The notes under the pieces: model-generated
What the model saw: the letters and a program-made list of their open reading frames with translations, nothing else
Told to the model about the DNA's origin: nothing
Databases searched by the model: none
Shown: piece by piece, positions 46,201 through 61,023 of the stretch
Layout: every line of letters starts with the position of its first letter
Position numbering within the stretch: the stretch's first letter is position 1
Position numbers and translations under genes: made by a program
Origin: Paragonimus heterotremus
Lineage: Eukaryota > Platyhelminthes > Trematoda > Plagiorchiida > Troglotrematidae
Length of the DNA: 64,000 bases
Reading direction: 5' to 3'
NCBI GenBank assembly: GCA_013368495.1
Contig: LUCH01000562.1
Span: 1-64,000, forward strand

Positions 46201-49200
46201 TCTGTTTACTGCGAGCAAGCGTTGAACAATCCACGTACACTCTCCACAATGAATAACTTTTCAGAGAAGATCTCCATGTTTATACAGTGCCACTTTTCAG
46301 TCATTCATTGGACGATAAATCAATCGGTTATTTTAACTACACAGTTTTGTAAAACCTTGCTATAATTCGTCGAACCGAAGCTTTTGCTATAACGAGCTTC
46401 TAACGATAGACTGTCTGTCGAGGCCTTGCTGAAAGTGTGCCCATAATTCAACATGTACACTGTTTGATGGTGTTAACAAACCTACGCTGCAGACTATTCA
46501 TCGTTCGCATCACCTGACTGCCTAAAAGAAGGGATTTTTCCGGAAGAGATAATGGACTTCTGGTAAACTGTTTCATTGTCAAGAACTTACCAGTAGTTGA
46601 TTGCTTGTTAAAGACCCCTCAAGTTAGTCCTTCCCGTAGCGTAATTGTTGTTCGTTCGAACATAAATCATATATCGCGGCGGATGAACCATATTAAATTG
46701 AAGTGATAGTAACCACAAGATAGGTTTTATTTCCTTAATTATTGTAAAATTGATTGTTCTCGTTTCCTTCAACCATTAATTTTCCATGGTTATGTTCACC
46801 CGCGGATATCCATTTATGGGGTTGCAGCCTAATTTCACGAATGTCATGTAAGACCTACGGGGGCATTTGAATAATCAGAGATATGGAACTCTCTCCTAAT
46901 CAAAGCGTAAATTACTGTGCTTCCCTATTCCTTTCTTTTGGAAGCGATGAATGTGTCGTCAATGGAGCAAATGAACAGAACTCCAAGGCTACTCGAACAT
47001 CAAGTTGATTGGGATATATTCCAGGGAACAGTGAAGCGTGCGTTGAATTTCAGCTCAAATTTTTCAGAACGAGAGGAAATAAACGAAGGACATATAAAAG
47101 ACTGTGTATCCGTTTTGCTTACAAAGGACGTCAAAACGAGTTTGCATTAAGTCTCTCTAAACAGAAAAATGTCAGTTTTTACAGTGGACTTTATTAACCA
47201 AAAAACACCACAAACACTCAAGAATGAGTTCCTTTTTTAACATTTTCATCCTCTACAAGGACCTATTAGACAGACACAAGCAGTACCACCTTCACAGGCA
47301 ATCCATACGTCAAAATAAAAATCTGCTTCGTGAAAATTTGTTTACATTACCCATGTTAACTAATCGTTTGCTGGAAATAGGCACTTCTACACGACTTTCC
47401 ATACAGGACCTCATCAACGTGATGGTGAAAAATCCACTGGCTCACCCAAACACAGATATAAGTTAACCAGCGGACGGGTTAGTCAATAAATTACATTCTC
47501 TTATACGTGATCAACCAACTGGTAGATTGCAAACATTGAACTCACGTCTGAAATCGGGACCATTTTTTAAGTCGTTCAGAGGGCTCAAAAAATTACACTG
47601 TAAACTGTCAAACATTACGCCCACCCCGTTAAGTTACTAGAAACGCCTAGAGGGCATCTTGCGGAATGTAGGGAATTTATTAATTTTTATCAACCACGTT
47701 TGCAAACTACACGTAAGGCGTACAACACCATAAATTCGATAGTTTAGTCATAAGATTCTTAACAAACAACTGATGTAGAATGAACTTAAGTCATGACAAA
47801 TAAATGGGTCAAACGAATCACTGCTTTGTTAATTAGTATCAGAAAATGAACTAATCGCTACTAAGTTTCATACAACCAGACCGACGTGAAACAGAATTAG
47901 CCGGCATTGTCAACTACGAAACATACTCACGTGGTTAGCCATCAAGCATTACACTCGATTAATTCGTTGTAACATTAATTAGCGTAAACCAAACGATTTA
48001 AATTTCAGTGAGACCATACTGATGAAGTAACAGAGACCAGTTCTGTAGACCCCATGATTGTTGCACCAGATGATATCCCTTATTTAGTGGTCACCTTCTG
48101 GCCATTTATCCTCAGTCTACTTACAACATGTTTGTTTTACTTTTGCGTTTGATGAAATTAAACGAGTTTTCGACATCCCGTGATTACTTCTCCCTACTGC
48201 TTCGAAACTATAAATCCTGAAACTACTTTTCTCACCTGTTCTCAAGAAGTTTTGACCGGTCATCATTTGGACGACAGTCTTATTTCTCTACTCTTTTACT
48301 CGTGACTCAAATGTGAATCTAGCAGCTGCTGGTCTGATCAAGTGTAGTTCATCAGCTTACAGTTGTCAGGTGTGTGATTATCCGCGTTTGACATGATATT
48401 TTTTAAGCTATTCAAACTTTCGTGGTTTCTGATGTCCAAGAATCCCTCTCAAAGATTTGGTTAGAATGGACTCTGTACAGGTGGTCTCTGTGTTAAGGTC
48501 CATGCTCAAAACATTTAAGCTGCAAATGACGAATCTCAACTATGATTCCGATCAATATTTATGACAGCATCAGATTTTGTTCAATTGTAATCATATTCCA
48601 TCACAACCCTACTTCATACATTTTATACATTTGGTTAATGTATCTTGAAAATTGCAGTCTATAGCATTTCTTGATTACATGTGTTGAAAACAATCCGACT
48701 ATTTTGACTGATTAGCCAGAGTCATGGTTCTAAAATAAACCCACTATTAAACAGATCGAGACGTGAGCAGATTTAAATGAAAACATCGGGTAGTGCGATT
48801 TTGTAAACTACCCTGTTTGAAGGAGAGCTCTTTCCTGTTCACTGCATCACCTTAGTGACAAGTTGTTGCCGTTAATTTGCTTACGAAAATACACGTGTTA
48901 CCCAACACTGGGCAGACAGCAGAGGAAATTAAGGCTTATGAGGAAAATGGAGAAGTTGTCTGAAGCAGGAAATGAGAGTTATAGAAATTTCTTCCAGATA
49001 AGTTTGACGCTTATTCATAAGTGTACTTGCTCAACTATTTAAAACTCAAAATAATTTTATCGTAAAACCTAAGCTAAAATAAACCTCATCATCAAGAGAT
49101 CCAAGTAATCGTGAACAACAAAAAAAACTGTTCAGTAATTATCGTTATCTACTTAAACAACCGAACTCACAAAATCTCTTGGGACTCTTGAACGTGTACG

Positions 49201-51004
49201 CACATTTCAAATTTAAAGTGTTTATCACTTGTCTCCTGTTGGATGTGCGTTCCACGTGAAACACGAGGCTTCCCCATGGCACCTATATTGCAGAGTTCAC
49301 AGCCGCCCACTGAACAGATCATACGAACTGAGTGTTGTAACTAGAGGAACTGAGAACATTGTACTGGAATGCAGAGGCCTGTACTTCGAAATAGACCGGC
49401 AAATGATCACTGGGGTGTGTTCATCAAAATGAAGAGGTCGATTATATTTCTGCTATTACTGTTTTGCTCAATGCTGTAGTATTTTTCAGTTAGGACGGAC
49501 CAGTAAATCTCCCAGTTCTGAGTCGATCAGATGGACTCATCGTATGTCACTTCACTTTCCGAGAACTCCACTGAAAAACATCAACTGCCTACCATAAGAT
49601 GAAGTTTTCGTTAGGTAATTCAGCCTACCGTCAAACTTCTACAAAATGTGATTACTTAAATCTGGCGTGAAGTAATGGATGGTTTCAGATATTATGGCAA
49701 GAATACGCTCAAAATATAACAATCTACCGAGGTTCTGTTTTGGAGCTAAAGAAATGCAGATCTTTTGTGACTTGACATATAACGTGCGCGCCTCGGATTA
49801 GATTAATAAACGAATTATTATGTCAGCACTGGAGATAACTTCCTCAAAACCTAGGTGGTCAACTCAACAGAATTTGTACTAATTAACCAATAGCAAATGA
49901 GGGAAGTAATCGATCTGGACAGTTTGTGTTTGGATTCTAATGAAGCAAAGTTGTAAAAAGTCAACTAAAATTACGTTAGAATTTCAAAAGTTGACTGTTA
50001 GTAAGCGGCACAAAACCGGATTTCCATGAATCTGGATAAATTAATAAGAAGCCAATCTGTACACTTCATAAACTTGTATGTGAAACTGAGAATAGGCAGT
50101 GTCATCCCTTGCACATTATAGTTCAGTTCATACAAACTAAAATTAGTCAAGCTAACCAGCGTTGGTTTTCTATGTAAATAGATCTTTCAAGTGGTTTGAA
50201 CATTCTAATAAGTATATTTACATGGTTAACCTTAGTAAGACAGAAATACTAAAGGCTGAGCTTCACACTAATGAAATACATCGTAAAAATAGGGCATATG
50301 ATTTTGTTCTTAAAAATTATGTTCCAGCCTATATATGAGAAGGTTAAGTGCACTACATTTGTTGTTCCCATGAGAGACGGAAGAATTTGCATATGCATTC
50401 GTGGAGAAAACGGGTTTGTAATGTGACACTCATTTGGTATACGTTTTTGCAGTAGGGGTCTAATTTATTTATTCCGAGTTGTCAGAAAATGACACTGCTG
50501 CAAATTAACCCAGACAGAACAGTTTTATTTAATGTAGACAAGGCCTTACAAAAATGTTTAGCTCGCGGATTGAAGACAAGTCACGCGCGACTATTAGCAG
50601 TCTATTCAGTCTGAACATTGCTCGAAAAGTGTACTGTTGTTATTAGCAGGAACAACTCTGTGTTTCATTAATGCAAAAGGAATTTTCTATGATAATGATC
50701 AACGGGAAAAGATAAGATTCAGCTCCTGCTTGCTGCTTAAGACAGTTGTTAGCATATATTCATGGACATACAAAAATCGTTACTCCCGCTTTCGCTTAAA
50801 TGAGAGTGAACGTCAAAATCACCAGTATGATGAGTCGACTTATTACGAAAGGTCAAACGTTTAAACCTGCGTTTGAAAGACTTTTATCGCCTGATCTCCA
50901 TAGCAGGGACTAGTTTAAGTCTATCGATTTAAATCTTCATTCACAGGACATAAGTAATGACTACTTATTAGTGTCAGAAGAGACACAACTGCGAAAATCC
51001 TGAA
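43291..51004. other. intergenic/intronic DNA, nothing recognised
   Basis: 7.7 kb with chance-sized frames (43562-43813, 43899-44180, 44352-44570, 46917-47150 and others), none recognised. It holds one dinucleotide repeat at 44202-44219. The left edge may contain the N-terminal part of PLE3 beyond recognition. Confidence 0.55.
44202..44219. repeat. (AT)9 microsatellite
   Basis: Nine uninterrupted AT units. Confidence 0.95.
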
Positions 51005-51079
51005 CTTCAGCTGGATTCAAACCAGTAGAGAAACGTCGTGCCCAGACGCGGTCAGTGTTACCAGCGGAGCTGCGACGCC
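51005..51079 (-). mobile_element. SINE-B copy B2 (tRNA-like, minus strand)
   Basis: Minus-strand reading starts GGCGTCGCAGCTCCGCTGG (decayed box A). It continues ACCGCGTCTGGGCACGACGT, TTCTCTACTGG and box B GGTTTGAATCC, with a fully paired CTGG/CCAG T-arm. It aligns with B1 over its whole length (B1: GCCGCGTTCAGGCATGGCGT, TTCTGTCGGTGG). This makes it a second member of the family and shows the shared, non-canonical anticodon region is inherited. Confidence 0.6.
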
Positions 51080-51087
51080 AAGCCGGA

Positions 51088-51152
51088 TGATCAGCTTAGA
51101 TGTGTAACTGATTCCAAACGTTAAATGTCTGGTCCGAATCCAGTCGAAGTCC
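51088..51152 (+). mobile_element. SINE-B-like copy B3 (degenerate)
   Basis: The plus strand carries ATCAGCTTAGATG, GTAACTGATTCC, then box B-like GGTCCGAATCC (51131-51141) and CAGTCGAAGTCC, aligning with the B1 end GGTTCGAATCC-AGCCGAAACCC. It starts 9 bases from the 5' end of B2 in the opposite direction, so the two are head-to-head. Confidence 0.4.
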
Positions 51153-54100
51153 GCAGTTTTATTGATTGAGTACGGTAACATTATCAAATTTGCTAAACCA
51201 CTTATCAGCAATCTTTTATTATTCTAGTAGGTCAACGGGAGGTGTAATACGAAAACATTCAAAGCAATCCGTATATTTATTTGTTAGTATTACGTAAATA
51301 ACACTTTAACTGTTGAGCTGAACAATCAGTTAAACAAACTGTGTTCTTAAGATTTTGTGATTACTCTAAATACTTTTACTGAACCGAAAATGCCGTTGGC
51401 TAGGACTAAGACTGATTGATTTTCTGACATATCTGCAGTGCAGTATAAAGCAGTAACGGAAATAACAAAACACAAAATGAATTCAGTCCACGCGTTTTTC
51501 GCAGTCGCAGCACAACATAAGAAGAATAATAGCCAGTACATAACTAATGCTACCTCCACTTTGACAAGGAACTGAGGATGAGCGTTACATAACTCCTTGT
51601 TACGGCTGAACGTATCCCAGTGAAATGTGACGACTGGAAAACTGGGACATAAGAACCTATACTACTCTCTCTAAGTTTAAATATAGAAACGTGTACAACC
51701 ATGAGTCCACGTCTCGCAAAAGATGAGGCTAGGTTTCAGCCGATAATAGGGATCAGCTGATTAACCTGTCGATTTGTAAACGCAATTAGAATCCCGTTTG
51801 CTTCGGCAATCCGTATGTCCTCCAGATTGATGTATCCACTACAGATGAGCAAAAAAATAAATGTCTAGCAAACATTCCGAACAGCAGTGAGCGCGCACCG
51901 TTTTTAAATAGAACAGGAGATAGCTGGAGGAATTTACAAGCTTTTTGCATTAAGTTTATTGCAGTCTTCCGATAAAACCTTGAGGTTTTAAACTTCGAGA
52001 AAATGGCGAACCAAATGAAGGTGTTGCTGGCAGTTCAGTCTCCTGCTACAAGACAATTGTGTTACTAATTTATTTGCAAATTGAACAAGTCAGAGGAAGA
52101 TAATGTGTTGATTGCTATTTGGGACACAACAGAAGTTGGAGACAAAATTCAATATTCCGGAATTTATGTAGAAACTCTTCTACTATTACAGAAGATGCCG
52201 ACTGGGCACAGAATGATCAAAATCTCTGAGCTGATTACAGTAAATTTTGGGAGAAAAAGCCGTTGTATACCTCATCATCAGAATAAAGGGTGTGAAACAT
52301 TTTCCCAACGTAATCGTAATCTATGCCAAAACCGTAAGTGTGTAATCAATTTTCACTGAAGCTAGAGTTGCATTGGTCAAGCAGTGGCATGGGAAATAAC
52401 ATGTGCATTAAATTTGCAGTGACGCTTTTACTTTAAACTCAAAGGTTTCCTCAAAAATAATCGTCAAACGATTTATGCAAAATATTTCCAGCCTACCTAA
52501 CCTTGTCAAATTGTCTGTTCTTACCATACCAGCAAGAATGAAAAGCGTACTTTTTAAGTCAATTTTTTCATGTCGCACGAAACCTATACTATTGGTTGAA
52601 GGAGTTCTTTAGAATTACGAAGATTTAAGAAGCACGACTGGTAAACCAAATGCTGTACTTTCCTAACCTTCGTCGTTCAGATTACGCAGACGGTTGTATG
52701 ACAAGAGCACTAGCTGAATAGTTGATAATAAATTACACCATACTGTCGTTTCCAACCGAGTGAACTATGAAAGCCACATAAATTTTGGTCTAGGCAGTGT
52801 GTTGAATCAATCAATCATTTGCCCAAAATGAGCACTGTTAAATCAATATCATTATAAATTCAAAAGTTACTTAGTATTGAAAATTTCGGGATTCAATTGA
52901 GCTCAAACAGGTACCGGAAACAGCACGCTCCGTTTTGACAAGCTCTCTGTCAGCTATGGTGCAAGACTTGACAGAATTCCCCCAGTCTCACGTAAGGGCA
53001 ACTTAGAGGGTAAGGCAGATTATTCGTTTTTGGAACTTGCGTTTACTTGACAAAAAGCGGATGACGTTGATAACTTTATTTGCCAATGCATTTCGTGCCC
53101 CCCTTTCATATATCTGATGCGAGCTAGACAGCTAATTTTTCCCATTCACACTATTTTCCACCTTTCCACGACTACAGTCCATTCACGTTGACCTCCCCTG
53201 GGAGGAGAGCTAGTTCACAATTTCTTCGCACAATCATTAGTTTTGTCCATATTATCAGCTGGCTGCAATACGTAGCCATATTTGAAAGTTGTTTGTCGCT
53301 GATTGTGTGGAAATAATTTGAACATTTGTAAACTGTCAATAAACTTGTTGAAAAGCAGCTGATGAATTTAAATACGCACAGGGCCCACCACAGTTTTTTG
53401 ATACACCGACGAATCAGTTCATCCGGTAATTCTCATAACAAACACCAGTCAGGCGGACCGAGAGTTCATAGTCAAAGTAGCACACATTGTGTCCGCTAGA
53501 ACGGATTCATGAACTAACGAATACGAAATTTTGATAGCTCCGTCTAACAGAACAGTACCTAAAAGTTTAACCTGGTGAATGCTAATAAAATCAGAAATAA
53601 CCGGTATGAAGATCGTCTGCTATGCAACGTGCAGTTTGGAAGAAAACGTCTCGACGCCAAGTTTGCTTATGAGATCTGCCGTAGAATCACATTGTGGTAT
53701 GCACCATCTTCCAGGGACGGTAGCATATTTTACAACAGTCATCCGTCATGCAAAATGGATACGACATAAATCAAATACAACTTAAAATACCCATCTCATA
53801 CTTTGAACCGGCTTTTAGTGGATCTGCAATTGGTGGGCAGAAGTCCTTTCACCTCAGTTAAAATGAAATACACCCAACGTTTTCGTGTCAAAAACGTCAA
53901 GATCGTTACAACACTGTCTCCGTCACTTCCGCACAGGTTTATATCTTATCCAACACACGTAAAATATATTGACATCACCCACACAAAGGATAGTGTCACA
54001 TATCTTCCACGGTTGCCGCCAGCTGGCTAAAGTGTGAAAGGAACTGCACACATTCCTCAGTTCAAACGTGCGGTTCAGGATATCACTGTTTGGCGTCTGA

Positions 54101-57100
54101 CTTAATCCATCTCGCGCCAGTTCTGCCGGTCTGTTCGGCCTACTGACATCTAGGTCACAGGAGGTATATTTTGGTTCAAGTCATCATCACAATTGTCTTG
54201 AACCTGACTAGAAGATAGAGTAGCTTGGGCCACAGCTCAGCTGAATGCTCACGTGGAATATACTGAAAGAATAGGGCGTTAATAAATACACACAACAAAA
54301 GACATAGCAGAAGAACTAGAAATGATATGGATGCAAGTAAGCCACTGGCTGTGGTAAAATAAGTGGTGGATATTTTGGTAACGAGCTTTTAAACATGTGG
54401 CAGTTTTCAGTGACTAACAGTGGCACACTGGACTTAAAATGAACCTGGACATATGAACTCCCATAGGTGACAATCTGATAAACGCATCAGTACCACCAGA
54501 ACATTAATGAGGACGAATTTATTTGAATGGATCCTAAGCCCACTTCATTCGATGTGTTTAAACTTACAAGGTTTCGAAACTAACGTTACGTAAGCGTGGT
54601 TCTCTCTTTCCATTCAATCATCAGTGCTATTCAGGATCTCACAGGCTTAGACTGCAAAGTATACATATATATATATACATATATATATACTGTCTAGAGT
54701 CAAGATTCCTTTGTTTTTGACATACGTAAACTTTTCATTTTCTATCCCCATCTGTTTTCAGCGCGTATTATTAACGGCAAAAGCCATCATTATCAGACTC
54801 CATGATCCACGTATGTGTACAAAATAGATCAATTATCCCAAATCCACTTAAAAAACCAACAAGGGTGAGCCACGTAATAACGACGAACGTGTCCCTTGGC
54901 AGGCACCTGTGATACACTTATATTTGCCAATCTTGCCAAGCTGTGATCTGCCTTACCAATGGGACCTATAATTTGTCTGAATTAACCTAGCTTCCATATA
55001 TAATATGCATATATCCCACATAATCACGGATATGGAATAAGAGTTCCCGATGGAAGCGTTCACCCAAATGAACCTTGATGAAGTTTATGGAAATATGGTG
55101 AGAATTTCAGTAAATTGTTTACTTTACGCCAACTTCATGTAGAACACCTGATGTAAATGCAGCTCAAAATAGATGTATTCCACAGTGTGGTCAAAAATAC
55201 CTCGTTTGGCACCGTTTGAAAACCATTATCACACTACCTCCGTCCTTGTCACTTAAAGCGACGATATAAGAGTATTGCATGAGCAAACATTGTCATCGTT
55301 CACAAACTGCGTGTCAAACATTTACTCCACAGCATAACACGTCGCAAATTTTATTATTGGTCACTTCCAGTAAAAGCACATCAAGAAACGTGACATTCAA
55401 TTCCCGAAAGGTTTTTTCCAAAATAATCACTTTCCTATGAATGGAAACTAAGTGATAGGTTGAAAGCATGGAACAGTTAGAGTAGTTAAGGTCTGAGTTT
55501 ACATCGATAAATCAAGTATTATCGCGGTTCACATGTCAACAGTGGAAACATCACAGAACACGCAGTGGAAAGCTGGTCGAAGTTGCAGTCTAGAATAATG
55601 TAATAAATGGTGAGCACAAAACATATGACGAAGATCAAACAAAACAACGCAGATTCCTCACTAAAAGTCGATGAATCGAGCGGGTTGGTGATCTAATATA
55701 TTCAGTGTTTAAAACGGCACGATAGATCGTTTCTGGCATGTAAAAAGTTGCCAACAAAGTGAAGATTCCCAGTGAGCTGTAGTTTTCGGGGAAAATGGTA
55801 AAAAAGCCCTCATAAAAAATACATCATATGGTACGTTCTCTAAATAACTGTCATCCAGATTAGGAAAACTGGCTGAAAATGTGAAAGTGTATTTAAGAAC
55901 TTCTGTGATGTATAAATATTCGTGATAGTTAGTGATGTGTGATATTTTCTCCTCTTTCCATATAAAATTATCATGCAAGTAGTGAAGGTAGTAGCTTGAA
56001 ACAAACACAAAAAACAGACTTTCCTCAATTACAACTTTTGGAAAAGAATGACAAGAAAGTAGAAAAGGTTCGAAGTCAAAAACAGCAATATAAAATCATG
56101 GATCTCAACATGTGCAATTAGGTGAGATAGGGATTACGACCACAGTTACGTAATCATTTCAGGGCAATAAAACAATGTTTGGAATATTTTGTCTGAACGA
56201 TGGGGCGATTCCCATGAAACAACACGCACAACAGAGAGTATGTATATGTTACCAAGACAAAGAATGAAGTGAAATAAATTTAAAAAGCAGTAAACACAGA
56301 ATATTAAACTTGTCATTCCAGTATGCCGTTTTGTTGCTACGCGATTGCACTACATTGCAGTATTTACCTATCAGTATGTGGCGAAACAGTTCTGAGATCT
56401 ATATCGCATAGCGCTGCCAGTAAATTACGTTATTGTGACAAAATAGTCTGTCACAGGTGGAATCACATTGTGTGAAACCAAGACAGTATAAACACTGGTA
56501 AACAAATTTGCTGCGGTGAATAATCGTGGAAGAGGACTACAAGTATCACAGTGCCAGGAAGGGTATCACTGGAGAACAGAAGTGTGCGCTTGTTAGCTGC
56601 ATGCTCCTATATGGAGATCTTCGTATTCAAAGGAAAGCAAACTAGTTGTCAAATATTTCATATTCGTGGTGGACAAATTTTCATGGATGACAACTTAATA
56701 CGTAAAAGATAGATAGAGGCCAACAATAAGCAAACTGATGTAACTCGGTGTAATTAGTTTGCGACATTAAAACTGTCAAGAAGTCTTCATGAAAACTTTT
56801 AACATACATTCACAATACGCACGTAACTGATAGAAATTGAAAGGTGCCGTTTCTGGATAACTGTGTAGGATTAATTGTTCTCCAACGGTCAGCAAGCTTA
56901 CATTGTATTAAATATTAAATGTCTATCTTGTTGTAACTTCTACACACTGTTGTAGGATAAACAAAAGCAGTGCATCTCGACATTCTGCTTTACATACCAT
57001 ATAGCCAAAGTAAACAATCCTACTCCGACTTATCTTCAAAGTATCAATTTAAATGCAAAACAATGTTACACATACATTTCGTCTAACTTCCCATAGGTTC

Positions 57101-58904
57101 ATTCACATTTGTTGTGTAACGACAATTCAGTAAAGCATGAGCTACAAAGAAAATTGCTTCACTGTTTTGATATGATTTTACTCATGCAATTTTTGAAAAC
57201 GAACATATTTTCGCGATTAACTTCAATGATTTGCAAAAGATGAGTGTGAAAATTTCAATTGAATTTCCCGTTTCTATCAGTTTTTAGTGAAGTCTTTTAA
57301 TCAATAGTTGACAGAAAGTTGAGTCGTCGTTTGGACCAGACAGTAAGTGTGGTGTCTTAAACTGTGGATGTTCGTTAAATGCCCTCTTCTTGATAGCTTT
57401 ATTTCGGCCTATTATGAGGAAGGTAGAAAAACATTGGGTTGCATTTTTATCCATGGTTCACTGAAACTCAATAGTATAATGGAAAACCATTAGTAGTATG
57501 TAATCTGACATGAAATTATCATCTCACTTAAAAGCAAATGGTGCAGTAGTGTACTGAGCGAATCAGAGTCAAAGCTATATGAACCCCTACGTGTGTCATC
57601 TCCAACAGTGGCTTAGCCTTCATGATGGCACCAGGGGACCGTGATCTCGTCAGTGTTCTGTTTGCACAGATGCGTTCAGGTACTGTGTTTATTAGTTACT
57701 GAAGCCAGTTTTACGAACATTTGTTATAGGAATTATGCGTACAAAAGAGTTCAGCGATATAAGTAAATTTTTAATGTCACAGTACAGTTACAGTATATAT
57801 ACGAAAAATGTTCCACGTTATTCTGATCTACCTGCTAAGGTGTTCAGGTAAGCCTAGTGAATAAGATTTCAAAACGTTTCTTCCTGTTTGATCTCACAGC
57901 AGGACTATTCCAGATGGCACTGAATATCATAGATTTCACGACTGATAATAAACGCTGTTGACATACTTTGTATATTTTGTAAAGAACTCCCTCATATGTG
58001 TTATGTGACCAGACCTCTTACTGAGGTTATGTGTGACATAAAAGTAGAAGTATGAACATGCGCAGTGCTAACATGTGAGAAAAACCATTCATTAAGTTGG
58101 ATACCTATGTATTTACGGCTGCAATGTAAACCTTATCTTCACGACCACACGACACACTTAACGACAGAGTATGTACTTACAATGCATTTGTGTTCTTGAA
58201 TGTATGTATTACAAGTATTTATGTATACTAATAAATTCGTCATGCAGGGCTAAATGTAAAAGTGTTCAAAGTTACCTGTAAAACTTTCTGCAAGAAAGAC
58301 TGAACTAGTTCTTGTCTAACGTCTATCGTTCTAGGTCTGCATTTTGGCGCAAGCATAAGACAATTTCTACTTACCAAAATCGACAATGATTCATCAATTT
58401 GATGGGCACTTACGTAATCTCAAGGAATAAAGTCCTTCCGGATCCTACGTAAGGTAATACGTGTGATTTTTGGACTTCATACTAGCACGTAATGAAATCG
58501 TACGATTTGTTTACAGAGAGTGTTGACTTCTTTTTGACATAGAAAATATGTTTATGGATTATTTCTCTCATGGTCACTGACATGTTCACTCGTGTCAGTT
58601 GTCTTCTGCATAACCGCCAGTGCTGTAATTGTCATTGATTGCTCAAACGATAGATGGCGTATTCGGAAGCCAGCATTTGCAGGTTTTGTCGCTGTTGAGT
58701 TCCCTTTGTGTATAGCAATTCTATTACATTCAAAATCTCACATACGATGAACAGTTCACATTTCGTAATACCCTCATCACCAAACGTACACGTTAAGTAA
58801 AGATCACCGTGCATTTAGTTTCAACGAAATAATTATACCTTTGTGAATTGCGACGTTACGAAACAAATTTGCTGAAACAGACTGTTCAGCCGTGTCATAA
58901 ACAG
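51153..58904. other. intergenic/intronic DNA, nothing recognised
   Basis: 7.7 kb without a recognised gene; frames are 99 codons or fewer (55709-56008 minus is the longest). It holds one AT/AC-type microsatellite at 54660-54690. Confidence 0.6.
54660..54690. repeat. AT-rich microsatellite with CAT interruptions
   Basis: TATACATATATATATATACA followed by TATATATATAC; two AT tracts separated by a C. Confidence 0.9.
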
Positions 58905-59140
58905 GCAGCGATGTGATCAATCAGTCATGTCTAATGTGAGCTCAGTGGTGTTGTGGTTAACACGGTTGCCTCGTGAAAGCGTGGTCAGAGTTCTAGTCCT
59001 GACCGTAATATGGATATGTACTGCCGAAAAGTGCTAACAAAAGCAAAACTAATGTCACCGGATTTTTTCAAAAAGGGACGACTGGATAGCTTATATGAAT
59101 GCGAATGCTGCGATCAAATTAGGTTTTTGTTGAAATCGAG
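58905..59140 (+). mobile_element. SINE-A copy A4 (near full length, degenerate)
   Basis: The leader GTCTAATGTGAGCTCAGTGG leads into AACACGGTTGCCTCGTGAAA and box B-like GAGTTCTAGTCC. A decayed hammerhead follows at about 59015-59062: core CTGCCGA at 59021-59027 (A6 to C), AAAA for GAAA, GTC at 59054-59056. The 3' half is GGGACGACTGGATAGCTTAT, GAATGCGAATGCTGCGATCA. Three bases are missing in stem I. Predicted inactive. Confidence 0.75.
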
Positions 59141-61023
59141 ATATATGTTATATTGTTCGAAATATGATTATAAAAGGAAGTGCCACTAGAAGGAGACATT
59201 CTACATTAAATGGTTATCAGGACTTGACAAGTTTTATAAGAGTTCTTAAAAAGAAACGTTGATGAATGTCGTCTAAATCAGGAAGCTGTTGACTAGCTGA
59301 AGTTGATATATTCTTGATAACCATATTAATAACTGTATTATTGTACATAAATTTTTCCGTTGCTTTGATGAAAACAACATAACTAGGCTAGCTTCGGCAA
59401 AGCGACTCACAAGACGCTGTCATTCATAACTTGAGTGACTGCCCAAACCAGAGTGAACGAAACAGCTGACAAGTGCTTGATTTGACAGGTGTGCTATGAA
59501 GTTTCGACAAGCAAAATCCATTGTGAAACACTCTGAAGTGAACAGCTTCATCTCCGCTTGATATGGAGGGCTGGATAATGGTGTGCCAAAGACAAAAACA
59601 AAATTCTGTCAAAGATCTATAACGAATGCAGCATTTTGTTAAAAATTACTCATGCGAACTGCTTTGGAAGTTTGCGAGTGCAATATACTCAGGACGAAAT
59701 TATTTCGGGAATTGAGAAAATAGACGTACTCGCTTCCGGGGATTCCATTGCGGATGGCAGTCACTTAATACCACAGGAGTGTGAGGTCCGGTTACACAGT
59801 TAGACCACTTCAATCTTTCAAGTGTACTCAGTACAGTGAACACTCGAGTAAGCAAATTACTTCCAAATTAAACATTGGCAGTGTGGACTAATCAAAACAG
59901 AATTTACTAGTATCCTCACTCTATAACCAGACATAATTTAAACCCGACAGAAAAACTGCACCAAATCCAAAGTTTGTTGTTCATTGGAGTATTTTGAAGT
60001 AGGCGCATCTTTCTACCTTGCTGTGGTGCTTTTGGAGTGGTGAATAGGTGGGTATCCGACCAAGGCGCCTTTAGGTAACGACGATTGCAATCTCACTTTT
60101 CCTTCTGTTATAAAGTGTTCTTACGAAAGCTATCCAAACTAATTAAATATTTCACCGATTAATATCACTTGCGAACGTTCTGGAAGGAGCTGGTTCAGTC
60201 TTGCTATCGATTCAATAATATGCAACGAAGCAATCAACTTGCTCGAATCTAAACATGTAAACCATTTCCTAATGGTTTAGACACGGAAATCTTAGGACTG
60301 AGGCGTGATGAAGATCTCTAACATAGATTCACTTAGCCGTCAAAATTTATCAAGTTATCAACCAACGTCACTCTAATTGGAAAGTGGGATCTTGCCAAAA
60401 CCTCATTATTCAGAGAGCTGATGCTAACCGAACTTGAAGCCCAACCTTTCGAAGTTCCTCTACCCCTTTGTAGATAAGAGATTATGCTTACTCCGTGTTG
60501 TCCAGCACAGCCTGCTGTCCACACCCACTCCATTTATGTAGCATTGAAGCACGATTTATGTCCTCTGTAAGAACTTACCCTACGGAATAATCGCAATTTG
60601 CTCTATATATATATATACAGCCTTCAAGAAGCTAGCACATTGATGCTTTTGCTTAATATGTTGGCCACGTCATACGTTGAGACTGCTGTTTATTTATACA
60701 CATGCCATCAAATTTGTGGAGGTGTAGTTATTTCTTAAGCAATCGGCTTACAGGTGCACATAACACAGAGGAAAAACTGAAAATAACCTCATACAGTCAG
60801 AGGTCTTTTAGTCGTATGAATTGCTCCTAACACACACGTGCCCGATTCTTGTCAAACAAAGTGTAGGTTTGTAATATCGGATGAGTTTTGGTTTGGTTCC
60901 TAATGTTCCTATAATGTAGAAAGGGATAACAGAAACTATCTTTGGTTGGTAGTACCGCTGTCTTATTCCAAATTGCATCACACATCATCGTCGCAAAATA
61001 AGCATTAATCTGTTGTCACGGCG
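59141..61023. other. intergenic/intronic DNA, nothing recognised
   Basis: 1.9 kb; the frames at 59424-59612 and 60333-60533 (both minus) are short and unrecognised. A short AT tract lies at 60604-60616. Confidence 0.6.
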
